NCBI GenBank assembly: GCA_035568175.1
Contig: DATMON010000005.1
Span: forward strand, 230,770-294,769
Source of the DNA: AV40 sp035568175
Lineage (GTDB): Bacteria > Verrucomicrobiota > Verrucomicrobiia > Chthoniobacterales > UBA10450
Direction of reading: 5' to 3'
DNA: 64,000 bases
The position numbers were made by a program, and so were the translations under genes. Within the stretch, counting starts at the first letter, position 1, and each line of letters starts with the position of its first letter. Under the pieces are notes generated by a model. That model made no database searches. It worked only from the letters and a program-made list of their open reading frames with translations, and was not told the DNA's origin. Positions 31,881-38,445 of this stretch are shown here, piece after piece.

Positions 31881-32663
31881 TCAGTAGTTCGACCAGAAAA
31901 TTCTGATCATCTTGTTACCCAGCCTTGCGTTGTAAGTTTCAACTCCGTTGTCGCGATCGTCCGCAGCCTGTTCGAACATTTTCCTTAGTTCAGAGACATC
32001 GGTATATCCAACCCAAATCTCCATCGCGTCATGAAGCTGAGCGCTGTATGTGTTCACAGGTCGCCATCCACGCGGGACGCAGATTTCGTTGTAGAGGCCG
32101 ATTGCTTCTAATTCCCCTTCAGAATAATGAGAGCGCCAGTCATCTTTAGATGAATGGTGTGTACGACGTTCTTTAGAATGTGTTAAAAGGGATTTTTCAG
32201 AAGATTCTTCAAGAAATTCTTCAATCACTGCGCAATTATCGCTTGCGCCGTTTTTGCCTAACCTAGTGCTCCCATTGCCTAAGGTTGCGCAAGCAGTGCC
32301 TAACATGAGCGAGTAGGTATTAGGCAGGAGTTCTTTTGAGCCTGGTACGCGATTGGTCGCCCAATCTAGAACGCCGAGCGCTCGCAACTCGTTCAAGATG
32401 ATTGTCACCCGACGAAGCGAGACCCCCGATTTTGCCTCAATTTCGCGCTTACTCACATCGAATATTGCGGACTGCTTATCGCTCGCCTTCTCGGTCATCA
32501 CCAGATAGACGGCCAGGGTTTGGTCGAGATAGGTCTTCGATTCTGAGGTATCCCGAATTAGGCGAATGACAGACTTCTCCTGCCAACACCAGGGCCGGCG
32601 ATCGGTCGGTCCCAGCCCGCGACTATTGACATCGGAAGATCCTTGAACGTTTGGCGCGTTCAT
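31881..32663 (-). CDS. Winged-helix protein, replication-initiator-like
   Basis: A 260-residue protein. The middle part KTYLDQTLAVYLVMTEKASD, KREIEAKSGVSLRRVTIILN and ELRALGVLDWATN is a winged helix of the type seen in plasmid/phage replication proteins and accessory regulators ('SK.EI...G.S..TV...L..L...G.L'). The C-terminal part has AIGLYNEICVPRGWRPVNTY and a long helix, resembling the C-terminal domain of phage replication proteins. It starts 34 bases after the excisionase stop and is the third gene inward from the tRNA (int, xis, this). Replication or regulation of the excised element is inferred. Confidence 0.58.
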   Translation of the reverse strand: MNAPNVQGSSDVNSRGLGPTDRRPWCWQEKSVIRLIRDTSESKTYLDQTLAVYLVMTEKASDKQSAIFDVSKREIEAKSGVSLRRVTIILNELRALGVLDWATNRVPGSKELLPNTYSLMLGTACATLGNGSTRLGKNGASDNCAVIEEFLEESSEKSLLTHSKERRTHHSSKDDWRSHYSEGELEAIGLYNEICVPRGWRPVNTYSAQLHDAMEIWVGYTDVSELRKMFEQAADDRDNGVETYNARLGNKMIRIFWSNY

Positions 32664-32697
32664 AACAGTGGCGAAGCCGCCTCGGGGCGGGGGCGAT

Positions 32698-32994
32698 TTA
32701 CGAACCCGATCCTGTTTGTTGGTTCTGCGTTTTCGATCTCCGTTTTGGATCGTATTCCGTAGCTCTCGCTAGGAAAGCATCGACCTCGGCTCGCGGAATC
32801 AATAGCCTCCCCGCGTTGGAAATTGGTTTTATTCGTCCCGCGTAGATTTGCCGATACACGTAAGTCGGCGACCTTCCCAAGGCTGTGGCAAATTCCTTCG
32901 CGGAAAAAGCGAAGCGGTCGCCTATATTAATTGTTGGACGCGCAGCACGAGATTGCGTCTGCGCCCGTTGGCTGTGTGATGCAGTGTCTTTCAC
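32698..32994 (-). CDS. Excisionase / AlpA-MerR-like helix-turn-helix protein
   Basis: A 98-residue protein with a classical excisionase helix-turn-helix: FSAKEFATALGRSPTYVYRQ, IYAGRIKPISNAGRLLIPRA, EVDAFLARATEY. The 'GR..TYVYR.I..G.I....NG...I...EV..FL' pattern is that of the MerR/AlpA excisionase family (DNA-binding domain, excisionase). The N-terminal 25 residues are low-complexity. It lies between the integrase and the Rep-like gene and is the directionality factor candidate for unit 4. Confidence 0.75.
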   Translation of the reverse strand: MKDTASHSQRAQTQSRAARPTINIGDRFAFSAKEFATALGRSPTYVYRQIYAGRIKPISNAGRLLIPRAEVDAFLARATEYDPKRRSKTQNQQTGSGS

Positions 32995-33132
32995 TGCTGA
33001 TATTAGAATATCAACTGTTAGATTCGCGCCAAATTTTTCTGCTACAGCTTGCTTAGTTTTGCCTCAAGGCACTCTGGTACAGTGTTTTGCGCCTCTAAGA
33101 TTTTACTGCTCTTCAATCTACCCGCCTCCAGG

Positions 33133-34314
33133 TCAAGCTGGAGAAGCAAAAGCGACAATATCGCAATGCCGAGGAGGAGTCGGCGCGAAGCTTACCTTCG
33201 CCGCCTGCGCAATGCTGTGTTCTCGGCGCAAATGACCGTACGTTTTCATTGCCAGCGCCCCGCCATCTTTGTGTCCGAGCCATCGGGAAACGGTAGGAAC
33301 ATCCACGCCACTTTCGATGCAGCGCGTCGCGAATAGATGCCGCAAGTCGTGATGCGTGATCCGCTCCGTACCGACGTTCTTACAGGCGCGATCGAGCGAC
33401 TTCTGACATTCTGAGACGCGGAAAACTTTTGTATCCAATGACTCATCGGAACGATCACTGCGCATTCGTTCAAAGAGAGCGCGAGCGTCAGGAATGAGCG
33501 GAACCCGCCGCAATTCCCAATTCTTCGTTCCAGTCTTTGCATCGCCGCGCACGACTATTTCGCCAGCTTCAAAATCGACATCGCGCCACACGATCTCGCA
33601 AGCCTCTCCAAGTCGGCAGCCTGTAAAGGCCAAGCCCGCCGCGAAATCGGCGCAATTACATGAGTCGCGGCTGTGGCCCGCGCGCATTTCCGAAATCAGT
33701 GCATTGAAGTTCTCGATCGTCGGCAGCGCGATTTGCTTTCCGCGCACAGCGGCGCGTTTCAAAGCCGCTGCGGGGTTGCTGTAGAGCACACCAGCTTCGA
33801 TTGCGATGTTCAGAACGTGGCGAAGAAGGGCGGCCGTGTTGTTGTAGTTGGTCGGTGACGAACTTTTGCCAAACGCACTCGCCCACTTCTTGCAATCGGC
33901 CGGCGTGATTTTGCGGATTTCCGTTTCGCGCAGTGCTGGCCAACTTTTCAGGAGGGCGGCGAGGCGTTGCCGCCAGTAATGTCGTGTGCGCGCCTTAATG
34001 CTCGGATTGTCCTCAAGGTTCTGCAGATGGATCGCGGCTGCTTCGCCGAATGTCATCTTGGCCGAGACTTCGCCGTTTCCGTTGCGCACGCGCTGGCGAT
34101 GCTCCTTGAGAAATTCGGCGAGCTTCGCTTGGGCGACGCTGAAGTGAGTTGTCTTGAGCGACTTCCAAACCTCTTTGCCGCCAGTGAAAGCGCGTGCATA
34201 GTAGCGCCCAGATTTATGGCGCAGGAGGTTTTGGAGCCGCGTTGTTTGCCACGTTTTGGTCGGTTTTTGGTCTCTCACAAGGTCAACCGTAGAACAAGAC
34301 CGTGAAACAGGCAA
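33133..34314 (-). CDS. Tyrosine recombinase (integrase) of the tRNA-Thr island
   Basis: A 393-residue integrase. The N-terminal arm domain (TTRLQNLLRHKSGRYYARAF) and the core-binding domain (FGEAAAIHLQNLEDNPSIKA) precede a catalytic domain. The active residues are R234 (FTGCRLGEACE), K260, H322 and R325 (HHDLRHLFATR), H348 (RWLGHKD) and Y359 (KTYGHLRREH). The longest frame starts at TTG; a GTG at 34278 would leave the shared att motif (34281-34307) just upstream of the gene. It starts about 40-75 bases from the intact tRNA-Thr, the standard place for a tRNA-targeting integrase. It is the only integrase in the island. Confidence 0.93.
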   Translation of the reverse strand: MPVSRSCSTVDLVRDQKPTKTWQTTRLQNLLRHKSGRYYARAFTGGKEVWKSLKTTHFSVAQAKLAEFLKEHRQRVRNGNGEVSAKMTFGEAAAIHLQNLEDNPSIKARTRHYWRQRLAALLKSWPALRETEIRKITPADCKKWASAFGKSSSPTNYNNTAALLRHVLNIAIEAGVLYSNPAAALKRAAVRGKQIALPTIENFNALISEMRAGHSRDSCNCADFAAGLAFTGCRLGEACEIVWRDVDFEAGEIVVRGDAKTGTKNWELRRVPLIPDARALFERMRSDRSDESLDTKVFRVSECQKSLDRACKNVGTERITHHDLRHLFATRCIESGVDVPTVSRWLGHKDGGALAMKTYGHLRREHSIAQAAKVSFAPTPPRHCDIVAFASPA

Positions 34315-34353
34315 ACTTAATCGGTCTCGAAAAGGTCATTCACCTAGGTAAAT

Positions 34354-34429
34354 GCCGGCATAGCTCAGTTGGTAGAGCAGCTGATTTGTAATCAGCAGGT
34401 CGTCGGTTCGAATCCGTCTGCCGGCTCCA
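34354..34429 (+). tRNA. tRNA-Thr (anticodon UGU)
   Basis: A 76-base cloverleaf with encoded CCA: acceptor gccggca/tgccggc, D stem gctc/gagc, anticodon stem gctga/tcagc around tttgtaa, T-loop ttcgaat, and discriminator T before CCA. The anticodon tgt reads ACA/ACN threonine codons. The T-stem has one mismatch (T-T). It is the only complete copy among five related sequences and is the island's attachment target. It is convergent with the ABC ATPase gene, whose stop lies four bases away. Confidence 0.96.
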
Positions 34430-34432
34430 GCC

Positions 34433-35218
34433 TCAGCTTTTCCCCGCGAGGTGGAGGAAATTTAGAATGTCGCTGCGCAGACGCAGAAAATCTCCGCGGT
34501 CACGCTGACGCGGACGCGCCAACTCCACCGGAATCGTGCGCTCGATTCGACCGGGGCGTGGCGTCATGATCATGATCCGGTCGCTCATGTAAATCGCTTC
34601 GTCGATATCGTGGGTAACGAGAAGCATGGTCGTGCGTCGCGCTTCCCAAAGACGAAGGACTTCATCCTGCATTCGCATCCGCGTGAAAGCATCGAGCGCC
34701 CCCAATGGTTCATCGAGAAGAAGAATTTTGGGATGATTGATCAGCGCGCGAGCGAGTGCGGCGCGTTGCGCCATTCCGCCGGAGAGATGATGGGGATAGA
34801 CGTTGGCGAAGACCTCGAGCCCGACCAAGCGCATGAAGTCCTCCACTTCGTTTTTCTTTTCCTGCAATACTCCGCGGGCAACCAGCCCCGCCTGGATGTT
34901 GCGCCGCACCGTCAGCCACGGAAAAAGATTTGGGTCCTGAAAAACGAGACCGCGCTCAGCGTTGGGCGCAGTGATCGGTTCTCCGCCAATCAGAAGATCG
35001 CCCGAGTCGGCAGAATCGAGACCGGCAACAAGACGGAGGAGAGTGGACTTGCCGCATCCACTCGGGCCGATCAGCGAAATCAATTCGCCGGCTCCGAGTG
35101 AAAAAGAAACGCCATCCAAAACCTGGCGGCGAGAAAGGGGATCGTCGGGTGCCGGAAAACTTTTTCTGACGTCGCGAACCAATAGCGAGGACGCTTCGAT
35201 TTCAGCTGGCACTACCAT
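34433..35218 (-). CDS. ABC transporter ATP-binding protein (nitrate/sulfonate/taurine type)
   Basis: The start is the ATG ending at 35218, which overlaps the permease stop by seven bases; the longer frame upstream is the permease gene in another frame. The 261-residue product has Walker A (GPSGCGKSTLLRL), the signature LSGGMAQRAALARALI and Walker B (ILLLDEPLGALDAF), with HDIDEAIYMSDRIMIM as the H-loop. It is of the SsuB/TauB/NrtD type. With the permease and lipoprotein upstream it makes one complete importer. The substrate may be a sulfonate, nitrate/cyanate or thiamine precursor; nothing in the sequence decides this. Confidence 0.9.
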   Translation of the reverse strand: MVVPAEIEASSLLVRDVRKSFPAPDDPLSRRQVLDGVSFSLGAGELISLIGPSGCGKSTLLRLVAGLDSADSGDLLIGGEPITAPNAERGLVFQDPNLFPWLTVRRNIQAGLVARGVLQEKKNEVEDFMRLVGLEVFANVYPHHLSGGMAQRAALARALINHPKILLLDEPLGALDAFTRMRMQDEVLRLWEARRTTMLLVTHDIDEAIYMSDRIMIMTPRPGRIERTIPVELARPRQRDRGDFLRLRSDILNFLHLAGKS

Positions 35219-36207
35219 TTGATTACGCCTTTTTGCCAGACCAGGACGCGGTCGCGGATTTTGAACAGAACCGTCATGATCGTTGAAAAGAAGGCCGCCA
35301 TGATGATGAGCGCGGCGAAGACCTTGCCGTATTCGGCCCAGCCTTGCGCCCAGCTGACATACCATCCGAGCCCCGACTTCACGCCGACGGATTCGGCGAC
35401 GACCAACGTCAGAAACGAGGCGCCCAGTCCCATAAATAAACCGATGAAAATATTTGGAACGGCCGCCGGAATCGCGACGTGGAAGATCAGATAAGCGCGA
35501 CCGGCGCCGAGTGTTCGAGCCACGTCGAGATACGAAGCCCGCGTGTTCGAGATTCCAGAAGAGGTGAGCATCGTGACCGGAAACCAAACCGCGAGTGCGA
35601 TCAACGCCGCCGATGAAACGGCGGCCGACGGCGAAAGAACCATCGCCAGCGGGATCCAGGCAGTTGCCGGAATTGGACCGACCACCTTCAGGAGCGGCAT
35701 TCCCCAATATCTGATCGGCGACGACCAGCCGATGCAGATTCCGCTAATCAAACCGCCGATTACTCCAAGGGTGTAGCCGCTCAAAAGCAAAACGAGAGAG
35801 TGCCAGGTGCTATCGAGCAGAAGGACGCGATCGTTAATCAAACTTCTGAGAATCGCCGATGGACCGGGAAAATAGGGAAGCGGTAGCATCCGAAATCCCA
35901 AAGTGATGATGTCCCAAATGCAAATCGAAACGATCGCTCCGGTAAAAATCGGCCACATGCTAGCCATCCAACGCCGGAGTGCCGACGAAAAGCGGCGCAA
36001 CACCGCAAGCAGAATTGAGACGGCGATGACTTCGATAAAAAGAAGCCGGTAAGAATGCGTTTCGAGCGGCGGCTCGCGGTAGGCAATGAACATGTGAACA
36101 GCTAACGCAATTCCCGCGGCGAACGGGACTGCCAGCATGGTTCGCCAGCGCAGAGCTGATGGCGGCTCGACGATGGCGGTCGGGACTAAATCCTCCTGAG
36201 GTTCCAT
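35212..36207 (-). CDS. ABC transporter permease (SsuC/TauC type)
   Basis: A 331-residue protein with about eight hydrophobic helices, more than usual because the first 100 residues add an extra pair. The inner-membrane component signature is ARTLGAGRAYLIFHVAIPAA (EAA loop), which docks on the ATPase. GLFMGLGASFLTLVVAESVG and VFAALIIMAAFFSTIMTVLF are typical of the SsuC family. It lies between the ATPase and the binding protein in one operon, 31 bases after the lipoprotein stop. Confidence 0.87.
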   Translation of the reverse strand: MEPQEDLVPTAIVEPPSALRWRTMLAVPFAAGIALAVHMFIAYREPPLETHSYRLLFIEVIAVSILLAVLRRFSSALRRWMASMWPIFTGAIVSICIWDIITLGFRMLPLPYFPGPSAILRSLINDRVLLLDSTWHSLVLLLSGYTLGVIGGLISGICIGWSSPIRYWGMPLLKVVGPIPATAWIPLAMVLSPSAAVSSAALIALAVWFPVTMLTSSGISNTRASYLDVARTLGAGRAYLIFHVAIPAAVPNIFIGLFMGLGASFLTLVVAESVGVKSGLGWYVSWAQGWAEYGKVFAALIIMAAFFSTIMTVLFKIRDRVLVWQKGVIKW

Positions 36208-36238
36208 CGATTCCGAATAAGGCAGCGAGTTTCGCTGC

Positions 36239-37363
36239 TTACTTTTGTGCCGCCAATACTTTCTTTGCTTTGCAGCACGAGCCTTCGGTGTCGTGCAGAA
36301 TCATCTCGGCGTAGAGGCGAATGTCCTGGTCCGGCGGGACCTGGCCGCCGGCGACTTTTTCGACCTGTAAATTCTGCAACCAATCATCGGTCACCCCGTC
36401 GAGGTGAACGAAGGCGCGCTTGGCCAGATCGGACACATCTGTCGTGGGACTCAACATACCGGCTGTTTTCATTTCTGCGGCGGCTGAGTTCACGGCAAAC
36501 TCCGCGCCCGAGACGCTCGGAACATAACGCAAATGAGAAATGGCAACCGTGTTCAATTCGGGATTGGACGCCAAATAACCTTTTTCGACTGACAGGCGCG
36601 CGGCTGCCGCCGGATTTGTTTCCACCCATTTCGCGGCTTTGAGCAGTGCGCGTGTCGCCCCGGCCGCGGCCTTCGGATTGGCCGCGAGAAATTTTCCATT
36701 CACGATGACAGCGCAGCAATACTCATCTTTGTAAGGAGCATCCTGCGCCTGATCCGCCACGTTTTTCACTTTGCCTTCGGCGACCAACAAACTACCGATC
36801 GGCTCGGAGTCTGCGACTGCGTCGACTTCACCTTTGTCGAGCGCGAGCCCGAGCTCGCCGGCGGGAAAAACGCGCCAGGTGATTTCCTTCGACGGATCGA
36901 TGCCGTGCGCGCCAAGCACGCGATTCGCGAAAATGAACGGCGGCGTCCCCATTCCTGGAACGCCAATTCTTTTTCCACGCAAATCTGTAATCGAATTGAT
37001 GCTACCGTTCTTGGCCGACTGGACTCGCAAACAGCCACGGTGAATTCCGCCGGTGAATTTCACATCAAGGCCCTGTTCGATCGGCTTCAGGAAATACATC
37101 ACCAAATGATGGGTAATGTCGAAACCGCCGAGAGCGAGGACGTCCTTGTAATTCGCCCATTCGCATTTCACCAAGCTCGCATCGAGTCCTTCCTCTTTGA
37201 AAAAGCCCTTCTCGACCGCCATAAAGATTGGCGCCTCGCAGGTAATGCCGATGTAACCAACTCGAACCTTATTTGAATTGGCGGATGTTGAGCTCTCCTC
37301 TTTGTTACAGCCCGCGAGAAGCAAGCTTAGCCCAACCGCACGAGCGACTTTGGCACTTATCAT
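36239..37363 (-). CDS. ABC transporter substrate-binding lipoprotein (NMT1/SsuA-like)
   Basis: The ATG at 37363 gives MISAKVARAVGLSLLLAGCN, a lipoprotein signal with the cysteine of LLAGC as lipidation site; the longer frame adds 20 residues in front. The mature part is a type II periplasmic-binding fold: VRVGYIGITCEAPIFMAVEK, GFFKEEGLDASLVKCEWANY, then GKRIGVPGMGTPPFIFANRV and GEVDAVADSEPIGSLLVAEG. This is the NMT1/THI5/SsuA-like family binding sulfonates, nitrate, bicarbonate or pyrimidines. Unusually, CETEGS-like C-terminal text (DTEGSCCKAKKVLAAQK) has a Cys-Cys pair. First gene of the importer operon. Confidence 0.85.
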   Translation of the reverse strand: MISAKVARAVGLSLLLAGCNKEESSTSANSNKVRVGYIGITCEAPIFMAVEKGFFKEEGLDASLVKCEWANYKDVLALGGFDITHHLVMYFLKPIEQGLDVKFTGGIHRGCLRVQSAKNGSINSITDLRGKRIGVPGMGTPPFIFANRVLGAHGIDPSKEITWRVFPAGELGLALDKGEVDAVADSEPIGSLLVAEGKVKNVADQAQDAPYKDEYCCAVIVNGKFLAANPKAAAGATRALLKAAKWVETNPAAAARLSVEKGYLASNPELNTVAISHLRYVPSVSGAEFAVNSAAAEMKTAGMLSPTTDVSDLAKRAFVHLDGVTDDWLQNLQVEKVAGGQVPPDQDIRLYAEMILHDTEGSCCKAKKVLAAQK

Positions 37364-37435
37364 CTCTCGATATTGAGCGCGTTTTAAAATAGCGCAATTC
37401 CGCTTTTCAAACGAACAAGGCAACGGCGAATCGCG

Positions 37436-38401
37436 TCAACGATTCTTTCTCGGCGCCGACTCAGGCGGGCGAAGAAAAAGATTCATCCCGCCGACATCCA
37501 CGATTCCAAAATTCCAGGAGAGGTATTCTTCCCCGAGAAGTCCAGCGCCACCGCCGACCTTAGATTCGCCGATTGTGAGCTCGGCATCGTGAACAAGGAG
37601 GTCGCCCAGAGCTAATTCCTGAACTCGGGCGATTTTTGCCGGTAAAGCGCCCCCAGTTGCACCGCCCATCATGAAATTGGGGCCGGATGTCGCGGCTCCG
37701 GAGTTGTACGCCACAGGAGCCGGCAAAAAGGTAGTTGCCGCACCAGTATCTACAATCATCGCAACCGGGTGGCCGTTGACTTTAGCTTCTATTTCCAAAT
37801 GGTGACTCGCATCGAACCGCATCGGGATGCGGCTGAAGCCCCGCCCTGTCAGGAATCGCGCCAGGTTTTGATTCGCCGCTGCCGATGCACCGTGTGGATT
37901 GACATACAACATCTGCCGCGCGCAATCGATGACCACTCCGAACCTCGACATTTCGTGCGCTCCGAATAGTCCATCAAGATGAGGCCCGCGGACGGCATTG
38001 ATGTCTGCAGTGTCTGCCACTCCGACCGGCACGTTTAGGAACGTGCAATTTCCCATTCCCAGTGTCGCGATGCTGGCAGCACCAGCGCGCTCAGTCAGTC
38101 CGGTCACTCCCGTTATATGTGCTTTCGTTTGCTGCACTCGTAAGCCGATGCCCCTTGCGCTCGCAGAATCGACTAACGTAAAAGGAGCGCCAGTGTCGAT
38201 TGCCAACGCCATGCGTCGCCCATTAATGATGGTGGTGGCGAACAAATGATTTCCCAGGCGTCGTTGGAGGGGCGAGCCACCGTAGCCTTCGCGTTCCAAA
38301 AACGTCTTCAGCGCGGCGGGCGCGGGCGCAGCAGCCCGGCTGAGCAGCGTCGGAAAGCAAACGATTGCGACGAGAGCGAGTCCAAGGGGGGACTTTTTCA
38401 T
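37436..38401 (-). CDS. Retropepsin-like aspartyl protease, exported
   Basis: A 321-residue protein with a signal peptide (LALVAIVCFPTLLSRAAAPA). It contains two D-T-G sites: LAIDTGAPFTLVDSASARGI and AMIVDTGAATTFLPAPVAYN, each starting an aspartyl protease half. After each comes a flap-like G-rich stretch (HLDGLFGAHEMSRFGVVIDC for the first half). The two halves make a single-chain pepsin-like arrangement of the clan AA 'aspartyl protease family' type. It should be active outside the cytoplasm. It stands alone between the importer and PriA, with no partner visible. Confidence 0.8.
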   Translation of the reverse strand: MKKSPLGLALVAIVCFPTLLSRAAAPAPAALKTFLEREGYGGSPLQRRLGNHLFATTIINGRRMALAIDTGAPFTLVDSASARGIGLRVQQTKAHITGVTGLTERAGAASIATLGMGNCTFLNVPVGVADTADINAVRGPHLDGLFGAHEMSRFGVVIDCARQMLYVNPHGASAAANQNLARFLTGRGFSRIPMRFDASHHLEIEAKVNGHPVAMIVDTGAATTFLPAPVAYNSGAATSGPNFMMGGATGGALPAKIARVQELALGDLLVHDAELTIGESKVGGGAGLLGEEYLSWNFGIVDVGGMNLFLRPPESAPRKNR

Positions 38402-38445
38402 GGCTATTTCTAATCCAATTCGGAATGCCGACGCAATTCGGATGT

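Larger units (their letters stand above)
9299..34353. mobile_element. tRNA-Thr-associated composite genomic island of four att-bounded units
   Basis: The left border is a 39-base perfect copy of tRNA-Thr positions 1-39 at 9299-9337. The right border is the intact tRNA-Thr at 34354 with a tyrosine integrase starting 40 bases before it. Three further tRNA 5' fragments (10783, 12951, 17472) split the interval into units of about 1.5, 2.2, 4.5 and 16.9 kb. Every fragment is followed by a related arm. Only the last unit has an integrase and an excisionase. The gene content (restriction-modification, nuclease-like and HEPN-like proteins, small exported proteins) is accessory throughout, while both flanks are core genes. 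Because the intact tRNA lies at the right, incoming DNA must replace the 5' half of the tRNA; most known tRNA-targeting elements instead restore the 3' half. Confidence 0.8.

Noticed and set aside
31616..31988. Open frames in the gap before the Rep-like gene
   Set aside because: They overlap on both strands, run into the Rep-like gene and resemble no family.
35219..35707. N-terminal extension of the ABC ATPase frame
   Set aside because: It is the antisense-free but out-of-frame reading of the permease gene; the ATPase starts at 35218.
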